Origin: Bacteroidota bacterium
GTDB taxonomy: Bacteria; Bacteroidota; Bacteroidia; NORP154
Direction: 5' to 3'
Length of the DNA: 6,406 bases
NCBI GenBank assembly: GCA_002401055.1
Contig: NVRZ01000194.1
Location: 1-6,406 of the forward strand
Of this stretch, positions 1-6,406 are shown piece by piece. The position numbers were made by a program, and so were the translations under genes. The notes under the pieces are model-generated. The model did no database searches and was not told the origin of the DNA. It worked only from the letters and a program-made list of their open reading frames with translations. Every line of letters starts with the position of its first letter. Position 1 is the stretch's first letter.

Positions 1-543
1 CGCTAAGGTATCTATTTGAGCCCAGGTTGATCCATCGTTATACCAAAGTGTGGCGTCATCTATGGTTCCTTGTCCATTTTCCATGTAACTAAAACAAAGT
101 GTAATGGAATCTTTTCCAGAGCAATCAATAAGGGGAGTTTCTGCTCTGATATTTGCTTCAATACAAATAACAATGCCGCAAAAACCACCTATTTCATAAG
201 CAGCTCCCAGATCACCAACCCAACCTTGGCCGGCGCTTACATGTAATGTGCGATTTAGTAATGCGCTATTCGATAAACAACCATCTCCACAGTTACCAAC
301 TCCCATTCCAGCTTCTGCTGCACTTACGTACCATTCACTTCCTTCTGTTCCATTAGATCCGGTTGTCGCAACCGACCAGGTCCCGTTTGTGCCTACAAAT
401 CCATTTGCAGAGTTGTGTTGCGAACAGGCCGTTCCAAAATCTTCCGTCCAAAAATGTTGAGAGTGGCTGTAATATGGAAAGCATGCCAGCAATAGTATGG
501 TGAGGCACTTGAAGATGTAAACCAAGGGGGTGTTGTCCATCAT
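1..543 (-). CDS. secreted protein, N-terminal part (runs off the left edge)
   Basis: This leftward reading frame is open for 181 codons and has no stop before the window edge, so the C-terminus is missing. The first 29 or so residues look like a signal peptide: one lysine (K12), a hydrophobic stretch at 13-23 and a likely cleavage near SHSQ (26-29). The mature part starts with aromatic and acidic residues (WTEDFG, 32-37), then has CGDGC at 85-89 and further cysteines at 40, 122, 127, 141 and 150. Its end is rich in G, D, T and W (DGSTW, 170-174). This composition resembles the N-terminal beta-sandwich region of large Bacteroidota cell-surface proteins, many of them exported by the type IX secretion system. 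That is a resemblance from memory, and the sorting domain that would confirm it lies outside the window. Two ATG codons stand in tandem (543 and 540) right after an in-frame TAA two codons earlier region, so the start could be 3 bp shorter. LLLAC at 17-21 could be read as a lipobox, but I favour ordinary cleavage. The specific function is unknown. Confidence 0.8.
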   Translation of the reverse strand, partial: MMDNTPLVYIFKCLTILLLACFPYYSHSQHFWTEDFGTACSQHNSANGFVGTNGTWSVATTGSNGTEGSEWYVSAAEAGMGVGNCGDGCLSNSALLNRTLHVSAGQGWVGDLGAAYEIGGFCGIVICIEANIRAETPLIDCSGKDSITLCFSYMENGQGTIDDATLWYNDGSTWAQIDTLA

Positions 544-558
544 TCTAGTTTGTTACAT

Positions 559-590
559 GAAATTTAGCACGAATTTTCTCAATTTCAAAA
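559..590 (-). promoter_or_regulatory. candidate Bacteroidota promoter for the secreted protein
   Basis: Read on the minus strand, TTTTG (590-586) is followed after 19 bases by TAAATTTC (566-559). This matches the Bacteroidota sigma factor pattern TTTG-N(about 19)-TAnnTTTG with one mismatch, at the last base. It lies about 16 bp upstream of the tandem ATG codons, implying a very short leader. It would let the secreted-protein gene be transcribed separately from the acyl-CoA reductase gene upstream. The match is by eye only, and AT-rich DNA gives chance matches. Confidence 0.35.
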
Positions 591-644
591 TAACTTGTCA
601 CAAAAGCGCTTACATAGTGGAAATACGACTTTATACTACTATCC

Positions 645-1703
645 TTAATTATTGGACAAAGTATTTAAAAACTCAAGTGTATCAATTCCATCGGCATACT
701 CCCATAATTCAGGAGCTTGGCTAGAGCCTAATGGAATCGATTTGGGAATTGTACTGTCAATTGATACCACACACTGAATTTGATCTGCATCAGATCGAAC
801 TAGCTTTTCGGACAACTTTTCAATCGAATCATAGTATTCGTAATGCAGGGTGCCCACAGGGGATGCAATTTGCTGGTCCTCTTTTAATAAGATGAAGCCA
901 TTATCTAGTAATTCGGCCTTGTCTAATAACAGTATAGCCTTGTTGTAATCGTAGTTGTTTGCGTATTTGTTGTTTTCAACAATGGCTGAATATTTGAAAA
1001 TCCCCTTGAATAAATTGTCAAAGTCATAATTCTTAGGTACGTAAATCTTAGATACGTTTCTACAGCCCAGTCCGAAGTATCTAAAAATATCTTCTCCAAG
1101 CAATTCAAGTTCTTCTTTTGATTCCTTTCCCGTCAGGATTGCTACAGAATTTCTGTTTTCACGAATCAGGTTGGGGTACTTATCAAAGTAGTATTTAATG
1201 TAGCCCGACGCATTGTTGCTTCCTGTTGCAATAATCGCATCAATGGACGAAAAGGAATTTTGTTCAAACTCTATTTTGCTCCTGAATTCTGGTTCGATAT
1301 TTATAATTAGCTGGGCAACAGCATTTGTGAGAGATCCATCTTTTGAAGATGTTTTACCCACAAAATGATGTCCAGATATAAGTACACATAGCATATCATG
1401 AAAACCTACTAGAGGAATGTTACCTGCCATTAGCACGCAGATCCTTTTAGGGTAGTCTTGATTTAATTTATCTTGATAAGGCTTTAACCAAAGATTAAAC
1501 TTTTCTTTTTCCAGTGAATCGGCAATCCCACGGATAGCATGAAGAATATTTGCTCTGGTAAACCAACCATTTAAGTTTTTTGCATTCTCAATCGTATCCA
1601 TCAAAGTAGAGGCTTCTTCAGAGATTGTCTTCTCTTCCTTGGAAATAGATTTCAATTGTATTCCTAACTCAATAAATGCCGCTGCTCGTTGTTCTATTTT
1701 CAC
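645..1703 (-). CDS. acyl-CoA reductase, LuxC family
   Basis: This 352-residue protein belongs to the LuxC acyl-CoA reductase family, related to aldehyde dehydrogenases. Family members reduce a fatty acyl thioester to the aldehyde with NADPH through an acyl-cysteine intermediate. Recognisable blocks in order are AGNIPLVGFHD (93-103), ATGSNNASGY (159-168, likely nucleotide-binding region), RENRNSVAILTG (181-192), GLGCRNVSK (211-219) with probable catalytic Cys214, and a C-terminal block with YADGIDTLEFL (336-346). No signal peptide or membrane segment is visible, so it is presumably cytoplasmic. It is much shorter than LuxC of luminous bacteria (about 480 residues), which is usual for Bacteroidota versions as I recall them. 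The start codon is GTG at 1703-1701, directly preceded by an in-frame TAA, so no longer start is possible. The next ATG (residue 35) would cut into the N-terminal helix. It is divergent from the ferredoxin gene. No luxD, luxE or luciferase gene is in the window, so the substrate and pathway are unknown. Confidence 0.9.
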   Translation of the reverse strand: MKIEQRAAAFIELGIQLKSISKEEKTISEEASTLMDTIENAKNLNGWFTRANILHAIRGIADSLEKEKFNLWLKPYQDKLNQDYPKRICVLMAGNIPLVGFHDMLCVLISGHHFVGKTSSKDGSLTNAVAQLIINIEPEFRSKIEFEQNSFSSIDAIIATGSNNASGYIKYYFDKYPNLIRENRNSVAILTGKESKEELELLGEDIFRYFGLGCRNVSKIYVPKNYDFDNLFKGIFKYSAIVENNKYANNYDYNKAILLLDKAELLDNGFILLKEDQQIASPVGTLHYEYYDSIEKLSEKLVRSDADQIQCVVSIDSTIPKSIPLGSSQAPELWEYADGIDTLEFLNTLSNN

Positions 1704-1722
1704 TTAATAAGTCTTTAAATAT

Positions 1723-1756
1723 TTTGAATGGGAAATAGGCAAAATAATTATATTTG
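1723..1756 (+). promoter_or_regulatory. candidate Bacteroidota promoter for the ferredoxin gene
   Basis: TTTG at 1723-1726 and TATATTTG at 1749-1756 are separated by 22 bases. The second box is a full match to TAnnTTTG and the spacing is within the range reported for Flavobacterium and Bacteroides promoters. Transcription would begin around 1763, leaving a leader of about 30 bases before the ATG at 1794. It sits in the 90 bp region between the divergent reductase and ferredoxin genes. Seen by eye; not verified experimentally. Confidence 0.5.
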
Positions 1757-1793
1757 CTACAGGTATACGAAATTACAACTTAAAGAAAAACAC

Positions 1794-2168
1794 ATGTCTA
1801 TAATTATAACCGACGAATGTATTAATTGCGGTGCTTGCGAACCGGAGTGTCCCAATAACGCGATTTATGAAGGTGGGGCTGAATGGAGGTTTGCAGATGG
1901 CACCAGCTTAAAAGGAGATTATACCGGCAAGAGTACGAATGTTACAGTTGATGCTGGAGACACTCAGGATCCAGTAACCGGTGGTGCATTTGGTGCTGAT
2001 GGCAACGATTTATACTATATAGTTCCTGATAAGTGTACGGAATGCAAGGGTTTTCACGATGAGCCTCAATGTGCTGCTGTTTGTCCTGTTGATTGCTGTG
2101 TGGATGATCCAGATCATCGGGAATCAGATGAGCAATTGTTGTCAAAAAAGGACTCAATGCATCTGTAA
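1794..2168 (+). CDS. ferredoxin with two [4Fe-4S] cluster motifs
   Basis: This 124-residue acidic protein is a small soluble electron carrier. The first cluster motif is the classic C-x2-C-x2-C-x3-C-P with Cys 9, 12, 15 and 19. The second is C-x2-C-x8-C-x3-C-P with Cys 81, 84, 93 and 97. The eight-residue spacing in the second motif is the mark of Allochromatium vinosum (Alvin)-type 2[4Fe-4S] ferredoxins, which usually have very low redox potentials. Two more cysteines follow at 101 and 102. The two motifs are separated by about 60 residues, including a Gly/Asp/Thr-rich segment (about 36-72), longer than in clostridial ferredoxins. The start at 1794 gives [20 protein letters not shown], matching family N-termini. 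An in-frame ATG at 1728 would add 22 unrelated residues and overlap the predicted promoter, so I reject it. The upstream sequence is A-rich (aaagaaaaacac), as often seen in Bacteroidota. It is followed by a terminator and so is probably monocistronic. Its redox partner is not known; the divergent reductase is one guess. Confidence 0.95.
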   Translation: MSIIITDECINCGACEPECPNNAIYEGGAEWRFADGTSLKGDYTGKSTNVTVDAGDTQDPVTGGAFGADGNDLYYIVPDKCTECKGFHDEPQCAAVCPVDCCVDDPDHRESDEQLLSKKDSMHL

Positions 2169-2184
2169 AACGAATTAACTTTCT

Positions 2185-2223
2185 AAAAACCCCGTATCTG
2201 AGTTTAGAGAGCGGGGTTTTTTT
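2185..2223 (+). terminator. rho-independent terminator after the ferredoxin gene
   Basis: AAAAACCCCG (2185-2194) pairs perfectly with CGGGGTTTTT (2212-2221) around a 17-base loop, and the stem runs into seven Ts (2217-2223). It begins 16 bp after the ferredoxin stop codon. The A-tract on the left arm means it could also act on the other strand, but no gene converges on it here. It separates the ferredoxin from the downstream gene set. Confidence 0.9.
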
Positions 2224-2258
2224 ATATGATCTTTTGAAATATTTCGTTCTAATCTATA

Positions 2259-3131
2259 ATGAAGACACCGACACTATATATTCTACTGCTGACTATGAGC
2301 GCTTTCGTGCAGGCACAGTCGCGAGTTGATTTTTCTCTTGTTGAAGATAGCCTTGCAAAGATAGCGCCGGGTATTTTACATGGGAAGACAGATGATGAAA
2401 AGCAATCCGCTAATGATTCTTTTTTGAAAATGATCGTACGAACTCTTGAGCAGGACGGGTCATATTCGCACCCATTTAATTCGCTAAGGACGATCGCAAT
2501 TCTGGAGCCGAAGGACAAGAGTTTTAGAATGTTTAATTGGAATCGCCCCATTAATGATGGGACATATAGATATTATGTGATAATACAAACTGCTCCCTCT
2601 AAAAAGAAAGCCTCTAAACTTTTCCTGATCGAATCCATTCAAGATAAATTGCCTCAACCTGAAATGACCACACTAAATATTAAGAATTGGTATGGAGCGC
2701 TATACTATGAACTTGTACCTATTAAGACTAAGGGCAGGCGGGTATACACCCTTCTTGGCTGGGATGGAAATGACAGAGTTACAACCAAGAAAATAGTTGA
2801 TGTGCTGCACTTTTCAGCTGGTGGAGTGCCAAAATTTGGGCTGGCGATATTTGAAGCAAAAGACATTTATCAAAGCAGACTAATTTTCGAATACAGAAAG
2901 ATGGCTGTGATGTCGGTTAAGTATTACGCCAAAGGGAAAAGAATTATTGTAGATCATCTCTCTGCGCAAGATGCCTCCTTGAAAGGGAAACCAGAATTCA
3001 TGGCACCCGATGGAAGCTATGATGCATATAGATTCAGGAAGGGTAAATGGCGCTTAGAAATGGATTATGATGCCAAGAACGATAAATCTATGGTAGGCGA
3101 AAAATATAATGAGCCAGAAGAAATTAAATAA
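2259..3131 (+). CDS. secreted protein of unknown function
   Basis: This 290-residue protein has a clear signal peptide (residues 1 to about 20; hydrophobic TLYILLLTMSAFV and a likely cut after AQA or QAQ), so it should be exported to the periplasm or surface. I see no lipobox and no further membrane segment. The mature part has no cysteine. It is rich in aromatic and basic residues and alternates in a way that suggests beta-strands. Distinctive blocks are YTLLGWDGND (163-172), FGLAIFE (193-199), IVDHLSAQD (230-238) and PDGSYDAYRFRKGKW (250-264). I recall similar unnamed exported proteins in Bacteroidota with a comparable LLGWDGN block but can give no function. The start follows the ferredoxin terminator by 35 bp, so a promoter should lie in 2224-2258, although I find no good consensus match there. 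serC begins 39 bp after its stop in the same direction, so the two may be cotranscribed. The C-terminus is charged and has no sorting domain that I can see. Confidence 0.85.
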   Translation: MKTPTLYILLLTMSAFVQAQSRVDFSLVEDSLAKIAPGILHGKTDDEKQSANDSFLKMIVRTLEQDGSYSHPFNSLRTIAILEPKDKSFRMFNWNRPINDGTYRYYVIIQTAPSKKKASKLFLIESIQDKLPQPEMTTLNIKNWYGALYYELVPIKTKGRRVYTLLGWDGNDRVTTKKIVDVLHFSAGGVPKFGLAIFEAKDIYQSRLIFEYRKMAVMSVKYYAKGKRIIVDHLSAQDASLKGKPEFMAPDGSYDAYRFRKGKWRLEMDYDAKNDKSMVGEKYNEPEEIK

Positions 3132-3170
3132 TATTATTTGCAATTTTGTATCCCCTAATCAAAGACAATC

Positions 3171-4235
3171 ATGAGTAAAGTGCACAATTTTAGTGCGGGT
3201 CCCTGTATCCTGCCAAAGGAAGTATTAACCAAAGCGTCCGAAGCTGTAATTAATTTTAACAACCTCGATCTTTCACTGATTGAAATATCTCACAGGAGCA
3301 AGGACTTTGTAGAGGTAATGGACTGGGCCACAAGTTTAGTGAAGGAGCTGTTGAATGTTCCTGAAGGATATTCTGTTATTTTCTTACAAGGAGGGGCAAG
3401 TACTCAATTTTTAATGGTTGCATATAATTTACTCACCGAAAATGGAACAGGGGCATACTTGAATACCGGTACCTGGGCAAGCAAAGCGATTAAGGAAGCA
3501 GAAATCTTGGGGACGGTAAAAGTCCTTGCATCATCTGAGGATAAAAACTTCAATTACATTCCAAAAGGGTATTCTATCCCGCTTGACGCTGATTATCTAC
3601 ATATCACCTCTAACAACACGATTTTCGGTACACAGGTCAAGGAGTTTCCTGAGTGTCCTGTAACCTTGGTATGTGATATGTCATCTGATATTTTTAGCCG
3701 GAAAATCAATGTTTCAGATTTCGGTTTAATTTACGCTGGTGCGCAAAAGAACATGGGTCCTGCTGGAGCGACTATGGTAATCATTAAGGATGAAATTCTT
3801 GGAAAAGTTGGACGTGCAATCCCTTCTATGTTGAATTACCAAATCCATATTAAGAAGGAATCAATGTACAATACACCTCCGGTTTTTGCGGTGTACGTTT
3901 CTATGTTAACCCTCGAGTGGCTAAAAGATGTTGGAGGAGTTGAAGCCATTCAAAAGGTGAATAATGCCAAAGCTGAGCTTATCTATGGGGAAATAGATCG
4001 TAATCCATTGTTTAGAGGGATTGTTGCTGAGGAGGATCGCTCTACCATGAATGCCACGTTTGTTTTGGAAGATGAGTCGATGAATGATGCATTCAATCAG
4101 GCACTGTCGGATGCGAGGATTAACGGTTTAAAGGGTCATCGTTCAGTTGGAGGATTTCGAGCGTCCATGTACAATGCTCTGCCGCTGGAAAGCGTTCAGG
4201 TCTTGGTAGATGTTATGAGTAACTTTCGACAGTAG
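3171..4235 (+). CDS. serC: phosphoserine aminotransferase
   Basis: SerC is a PLP-dependent enzyme that converts 3-phosphohydroxypyruvate and glutamate to O-phosphoserine, the second step of serine synthesis. In bacteria with the DXP-dependent pyridoxal pathway it also handles the phosphohydroxythreonine step. The 354-residue length is typical. Visible family marks are NFSAGPCILP (6-15), EISHRSKDF (38-46), QGGASTQF (73-80, PLP phosphate region), TGTWASKA (99-106; Trp102 stacks on the cofactor in the family), CDMSSD (168-173; Asp169 contacts the pyridine nitrogen), AGAQKNMGPAG (189-199; Lys193 forms the Schiff base), YNTPP (233-237) and GHRSVGGFRASMYNA (322-336). All key residues are present and nothing suggests inactivation. 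The start at 3171 gives the standard N-terminus. It acts in the cytoplasm, probably as a dimer. The gene lies 39 bp after the secreted-protein gene and 14 bp before the TPR gene. As I recall, serC in many Bacteroidota is followed by a phosphoglycerate dehydrogenase gene, which is not the next gene here. Confidence 0.97.
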   Translation: MSKVHNFSAGPCILPKEVLTKASEAVINFNNLDLSLIEISHRSKDFVEVMDWATSLVKELLNVPEGYSVIFLQGGASTQFLMVAYNLLTENGTGAYLNTGTWASKAIKEAEILGTVKVLASSEDKNFNYIPKGYSIPLDADYLHITSNNTIFGTQVKEFPECPVTLVCDMSSDIFSRKINVSDFGLIYAGAQKNMGPAGATMVIIKDEILGKVGRAIPSMLNYQIHIKKESMYNTPPVFAVYVSMLTLEWLKDVGGVEAIQKVNNAKAELIYGEIDRNPLFRGIVAEEDRSTMNATFVLEDESMNDAFNQALSDARINGLKGHRSVGGFRASMYNALPLESVQVLVDVMSNFRQ

Positions 4236-4249
4236 TTTCTTGTTCGAGT

Positions 4250-6406
4250 ATGAGATCTATCTTAAATAAAAGCACACTTCGCATCTTAGGAATCTACCTG
4301 GTGGGAGGATATGGCGTAATTGAGTTTGTAGGTTTTATTGTTAATCACTATATGCTCTCTCGAAATCTTATTGATGTAAGCATCGTCACCTTGTTATCAA
4401 TGATTCCTTCTGTTCTTATCGTTGCATACTTTGAAAGCAAGAGCAAATGGAACAAAGTGGGCAAAATCAGTGTACCAGTAAATTTTATTGTAACACTTCT
4501 GTTTCTGTTTGTTCTCTTCAGCGATAAAGAGCTGGGTGCCACCACGACCACCATAACTGTAGAAGATGAGGATGGGAAAAAAATTGAGCGAATAATTCCG
4601 AAGAGTAAGTTTCGCAAAGAGGCCATGATATTTTTTATCACGAATAAAAGTGGTGATACGAAATTAGATTGGATGCAGTATGGTCTGGCGGCCATGATAG
4701 ATCTGGATTTGACTCAGGATCTGTTTCTGGATATTAACCTGCCTTATGGATACACTTCAGAAATGAAGGAAGCTGGATTTGAAAGAGGTATTGGAATGCC
4801 AGTTACATTACAAAAAAAGCTTGCAGATGAAGACCATTACGAATATTTCGTAACTGGTGAATTCTTTCAAGAGAATGGTGAATTCACTGTACAAACCTAC
4901 CTCTATGAGACCAGGCGAACCAAATTACTTGCAGAAAATAGTTTTGTGGGCAAGGATATCTTTGACTTGGTAGATCAGATTTCTGTTCAAATTAAATTGG
5001 ACCTCGATATACCCGTGTGGCACATTGAAGAAATGGCTGACCTACCTGTTGTTGAAATAACCACAACCTCGGCATATGCCTTTGAGTTAGCGATGGATGG
5101 TTTTAATGCGATGATATTTGATGATAACTATCAACAGTGTATTGATCAATTAGAAAAAGCGGCTGAAGAGGACCCTACTTTTGCGTATGTATATCCTCAC
5201 TTAAGCGAACTCTATTTAATGGCAAATATGAGCGAAAAAAGAGCAAAGACGCAGGAGTTGATGATGAAATACCTATACAAGTTCCCGGAGAGCGAGCAAT
5301 ATCCTATAAAAGCAAAATACCATGCGCTAAAAGGAAATGCCAAAAAACAATTGACGGTGTTAAAAATGTGGGCTGATTTATACCCGGATGATACAGACCC
5401 CTTGGATCATCTTGCTGATTACTATTGGGGCAAAAGTCAATATCAGAATGTAATTGAGATGTACAAACAAATCCTGGGAATTGATCCCGGAGAGTATTGG
5501 TGCGTTCTTTGGATTGGAAAATCCTATCGGGAAATGGGTATGTATGAGGAAGCATTAAACTCCTTCAAACGATATGCAGAAATATTTCCTGATGAAACCC
5601 ACTCATTTACGTCTATTGGTGATTTGTACAAAATCCAGGGTGATCTTGCTAATGCAAAAGCTTGGTACGAAAAAGCTCTGGCCATAAAATCCGAAAGTGT
5701 ATCGATTCTAGTGGGACTGGCGAATATTGAATCTATATCGGGAAACTTTAAAGAAGCGTTTAGACTGTATGATGAGGCACTTGATATTTGCAAAACACCT
5801 AGAGATAAAGGAAAAGTGTACATCAAGCTAATGTCCCTTTACAAATTGAAGGGTGAAATGAATAAATCTCTTAAGAATTTGAATTTGAAATTTGAGCAGA
5901 TGGAAATAGGCGCTCCGAGGATGCAATTATTTGCATCTCAACTATCTAATTTAGGTACATATGTCAAAGCGGGTAAAAAGGATGAGGCATTCAAAATAAT
6001 AGAAAAGATAGCGGAAGAAATGCAGGCACCATATGACGGATTAATTCCGATAGGATATTATGGCATATACCTTAACTTGGAAGACGGGGAAAATGCAGGT
6101 ATTGCTCTGGCGGCATTCGAGAAAGCTTATAATACAGGGGAAATGCCATTCGTAGATGTTGAGGAGATGAACAGTTTAAATGCCTATGTGGATGAATTAA
6201 AGGGTGAATACGCGGAGGCTATCTCTAAATTGAAAGAGCAAATTAAGATCTTGCCCACCGACGCAACTTATAAATATGATCTTGGCCGATGCTATAGATT
6301 GAACAAGGATTATGATGAGGCGGAACAATATCTGAAGAAGTGCCTCGCTATATTGCCTTACTATCCTTATGCGCATTATGAGATTGCTCTTGTTTATTCA
6401 GAGCTT
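4250..6406 (+). CDS. membrane-anchored FlgO/TolB-N-like and TPR protein, partial (runs off the right edge)
   Basis: The reading frame is open for 719 codons and has no stop before the window ends. Three likely membrane segments lie at about residues 11-31, 43-61 and 75-91. They are followed by an alpha/beta region at about 124-255, with FFITNKSGDTKLDWMQYGL near 128-146, resembling FlgO or TolB N-terminal domains. A short linker VVEITTTSAYAFELAMDG (267-284) then leads into tetratricopeptide repeats from about 278 to the edge. The clearest repeat units are about 382-415, 416-449, 450-483, 484-517 and 674-707. The same order of membrane segment, FlgO-like domain and TPR array occurs in signalling proteins that carry a kinase, cyclase or winged-helix domain in front. 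Here the ATG at 4250 opens directly into the membrane part, so no such effector domain is present. The start lies 14 bp after the serC stop, suggesting cotranscription. The TPRs probably bind protein partners; which side of the membrane they face is not clear, and the substrate is unknown. Confidence 0.88.
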   Translation, partial: MRSILNKSTLRILGIYLVGGYGVIEFVGFIVNHYMLSRNLIDVSIVTLLSMIPSVLIVAYFESKSKWNKVGKISVPVNFIVTLLFLFVLFSDKELGATTTTITVEDEDGKKIERIIPKSKFRKEAMIFFITNKSGDTKLDWMQYGLAAMIDLDLTQDLFLDINLPYGYTSEMKEAGFERGIGMPVTLQKKLADEDHYEYFVTGEFFQENGEFTVQTYLYETRRTKLLAENSFVGKDIFDLVDQISVQIKLDLDIPVWHIEEMADLPVVEITTTSAYAFELAMDGFNAMIFDDNYQQCIDQLEKAAEEDPTFAYVYPHLSELYLMANMSEKRAKTQELMMKYLYKFPESEQYPIKAKYHALKGNAKKQLTVLKMWADLYPDDTDPLDHLADYYWGKSQYQNVIEMYKQILGIDPGEYWCVLWIGKSYREMGMYEEALNSFKRYAEIFPDETHSFTSIGDLYKIQGDLANAKAWYEKALAIKSESVSILVGLANIESISGNFKEAFRLYDEALDICKTPRDKGKVYIKLMSLYKLKGEMNKSLKNLNLKFEQMEIGAPRMQLFASQLSNLGTYVKAGKKDEAFKIIEKIAEEMQAPYDGLIPIGYYGIYLNLEDGENAGIALAAFEKAYNTGEMPFVDVEEMNSLNAYVDELKGEYAEAISKLKEQIKILPTDATYKYDLGRCYRLNKDYDEAEQYLKKCLAILPYYPYAHYEIALVYSEL

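Noticed and set aside
604..611. Palindrome AAGCGCTT between the reductase and the secreted-protein gene
   Set aside because: It is only 8 bp, has no loop or T-run, and does not form a terminator. It is expected by chance at this length.
530..724. Small rightward reading frame of 64 codons
   Set aside because: It spans the intergenic gap and overlaps the 3' end of the reductase gene on the other strand. It resembles no known protein and has no supporting start context.
1728..1793. Upstream ATG that would extend the ferredoxin by 22 residues
   Set aside because: The extra residues do not fit ferredoxin N-termini, the ATG overlaps the predicted promoter, and the ATG at 1794 gives the expected [13 protein letters not shown] start.
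2249..2551. Leftward reading frame of 100 codons opposite the 290-residue secreted protein gene
   Set aside because: The rightward gene has a signal peptide and conserved-looking blocks; this frame has neither and is a shadow.
3132..3170. Possible separate promoter for serC (boxes ATTATTTG or CAATTTTG)
   Set aside because: Neither box fits TAnnTTTG well and no TTG lies at the right distance upstream, so readthrough from the preceding gene is the simpler reading.
4348..4695. Leftward reading frame of 115 codons inside the TPR gene
   Set aside because: It is antisense to a well-supported coding region with clear domain features. Its composition is that of a reverse-strand shadow.
5304..5826. 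Two overlapping leftward reading frames (5304-5555 and 5524-5826)
   Set aside because: Both are antisense to clear TPR repeats, overlap each other and show no recognisable motif.

Overview
This window looks like a piece of chromosome from a member of the Bacteroidota, probably the Flavobacteriia/Cytophagia side. Three things point there: moderate-to-low GC, A-rich start regions with no clear Shine-Dalgarno sequences, and two promoter-like matches to the Bacteroidota pattern TTTG-N(19-22)-TAnnTTTG. The gene set fits too: a stand-alone LuxC-type acyl-CoA reductase beside a dicluster ferredoxin and serC, plus secreted proteins with short signal peptides ending in -SQ or -AQ. I see no rRNA, tRNA, CRISPR array, insertion sequence or prophage gene.

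Left part (1-1703), transcribed leftward: the N-terminal 181 codons of a secreted, cysteine-containing protein that runs off the left edge. Upstream of it, 101 bp away, is a complete acyl-CoA reductase of the LuxC family with a GTG start.

Middle (1704-2223): a 90 bp divergent intergenic region with a good promoter candidate, a 124-residue ferredoxin with two [4Fe-4S] cluster motifs, and a strong rho-independent terminator.

Right part (2259-6406), transcribed rightward with gaps of 39 and 14 bp: a secreted 290-residue protein of unknown function, a complete phosphoserine aminotransferase (serC), and a long membrane-anchored protein with a FlgO/TolB-N-like domain followed by tetratricopeptide repeats. 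The last is open for 719 codons and runs off the right edge.

Serine biosynthesis (serC) is the only well-defined pathway step. The reductase and ferredoxin are redox proteins that could work together, but that is inferred from adjacency. The TPR protein may be a sensor, scaffold or assembly factor and shares the serC transcription direction. I found no convincing sign of a new multi-gene system. The least understood items are the TPR membrane protein, the 290-residue secreted protein and the role of a LuxC reductase without luminescence genes.
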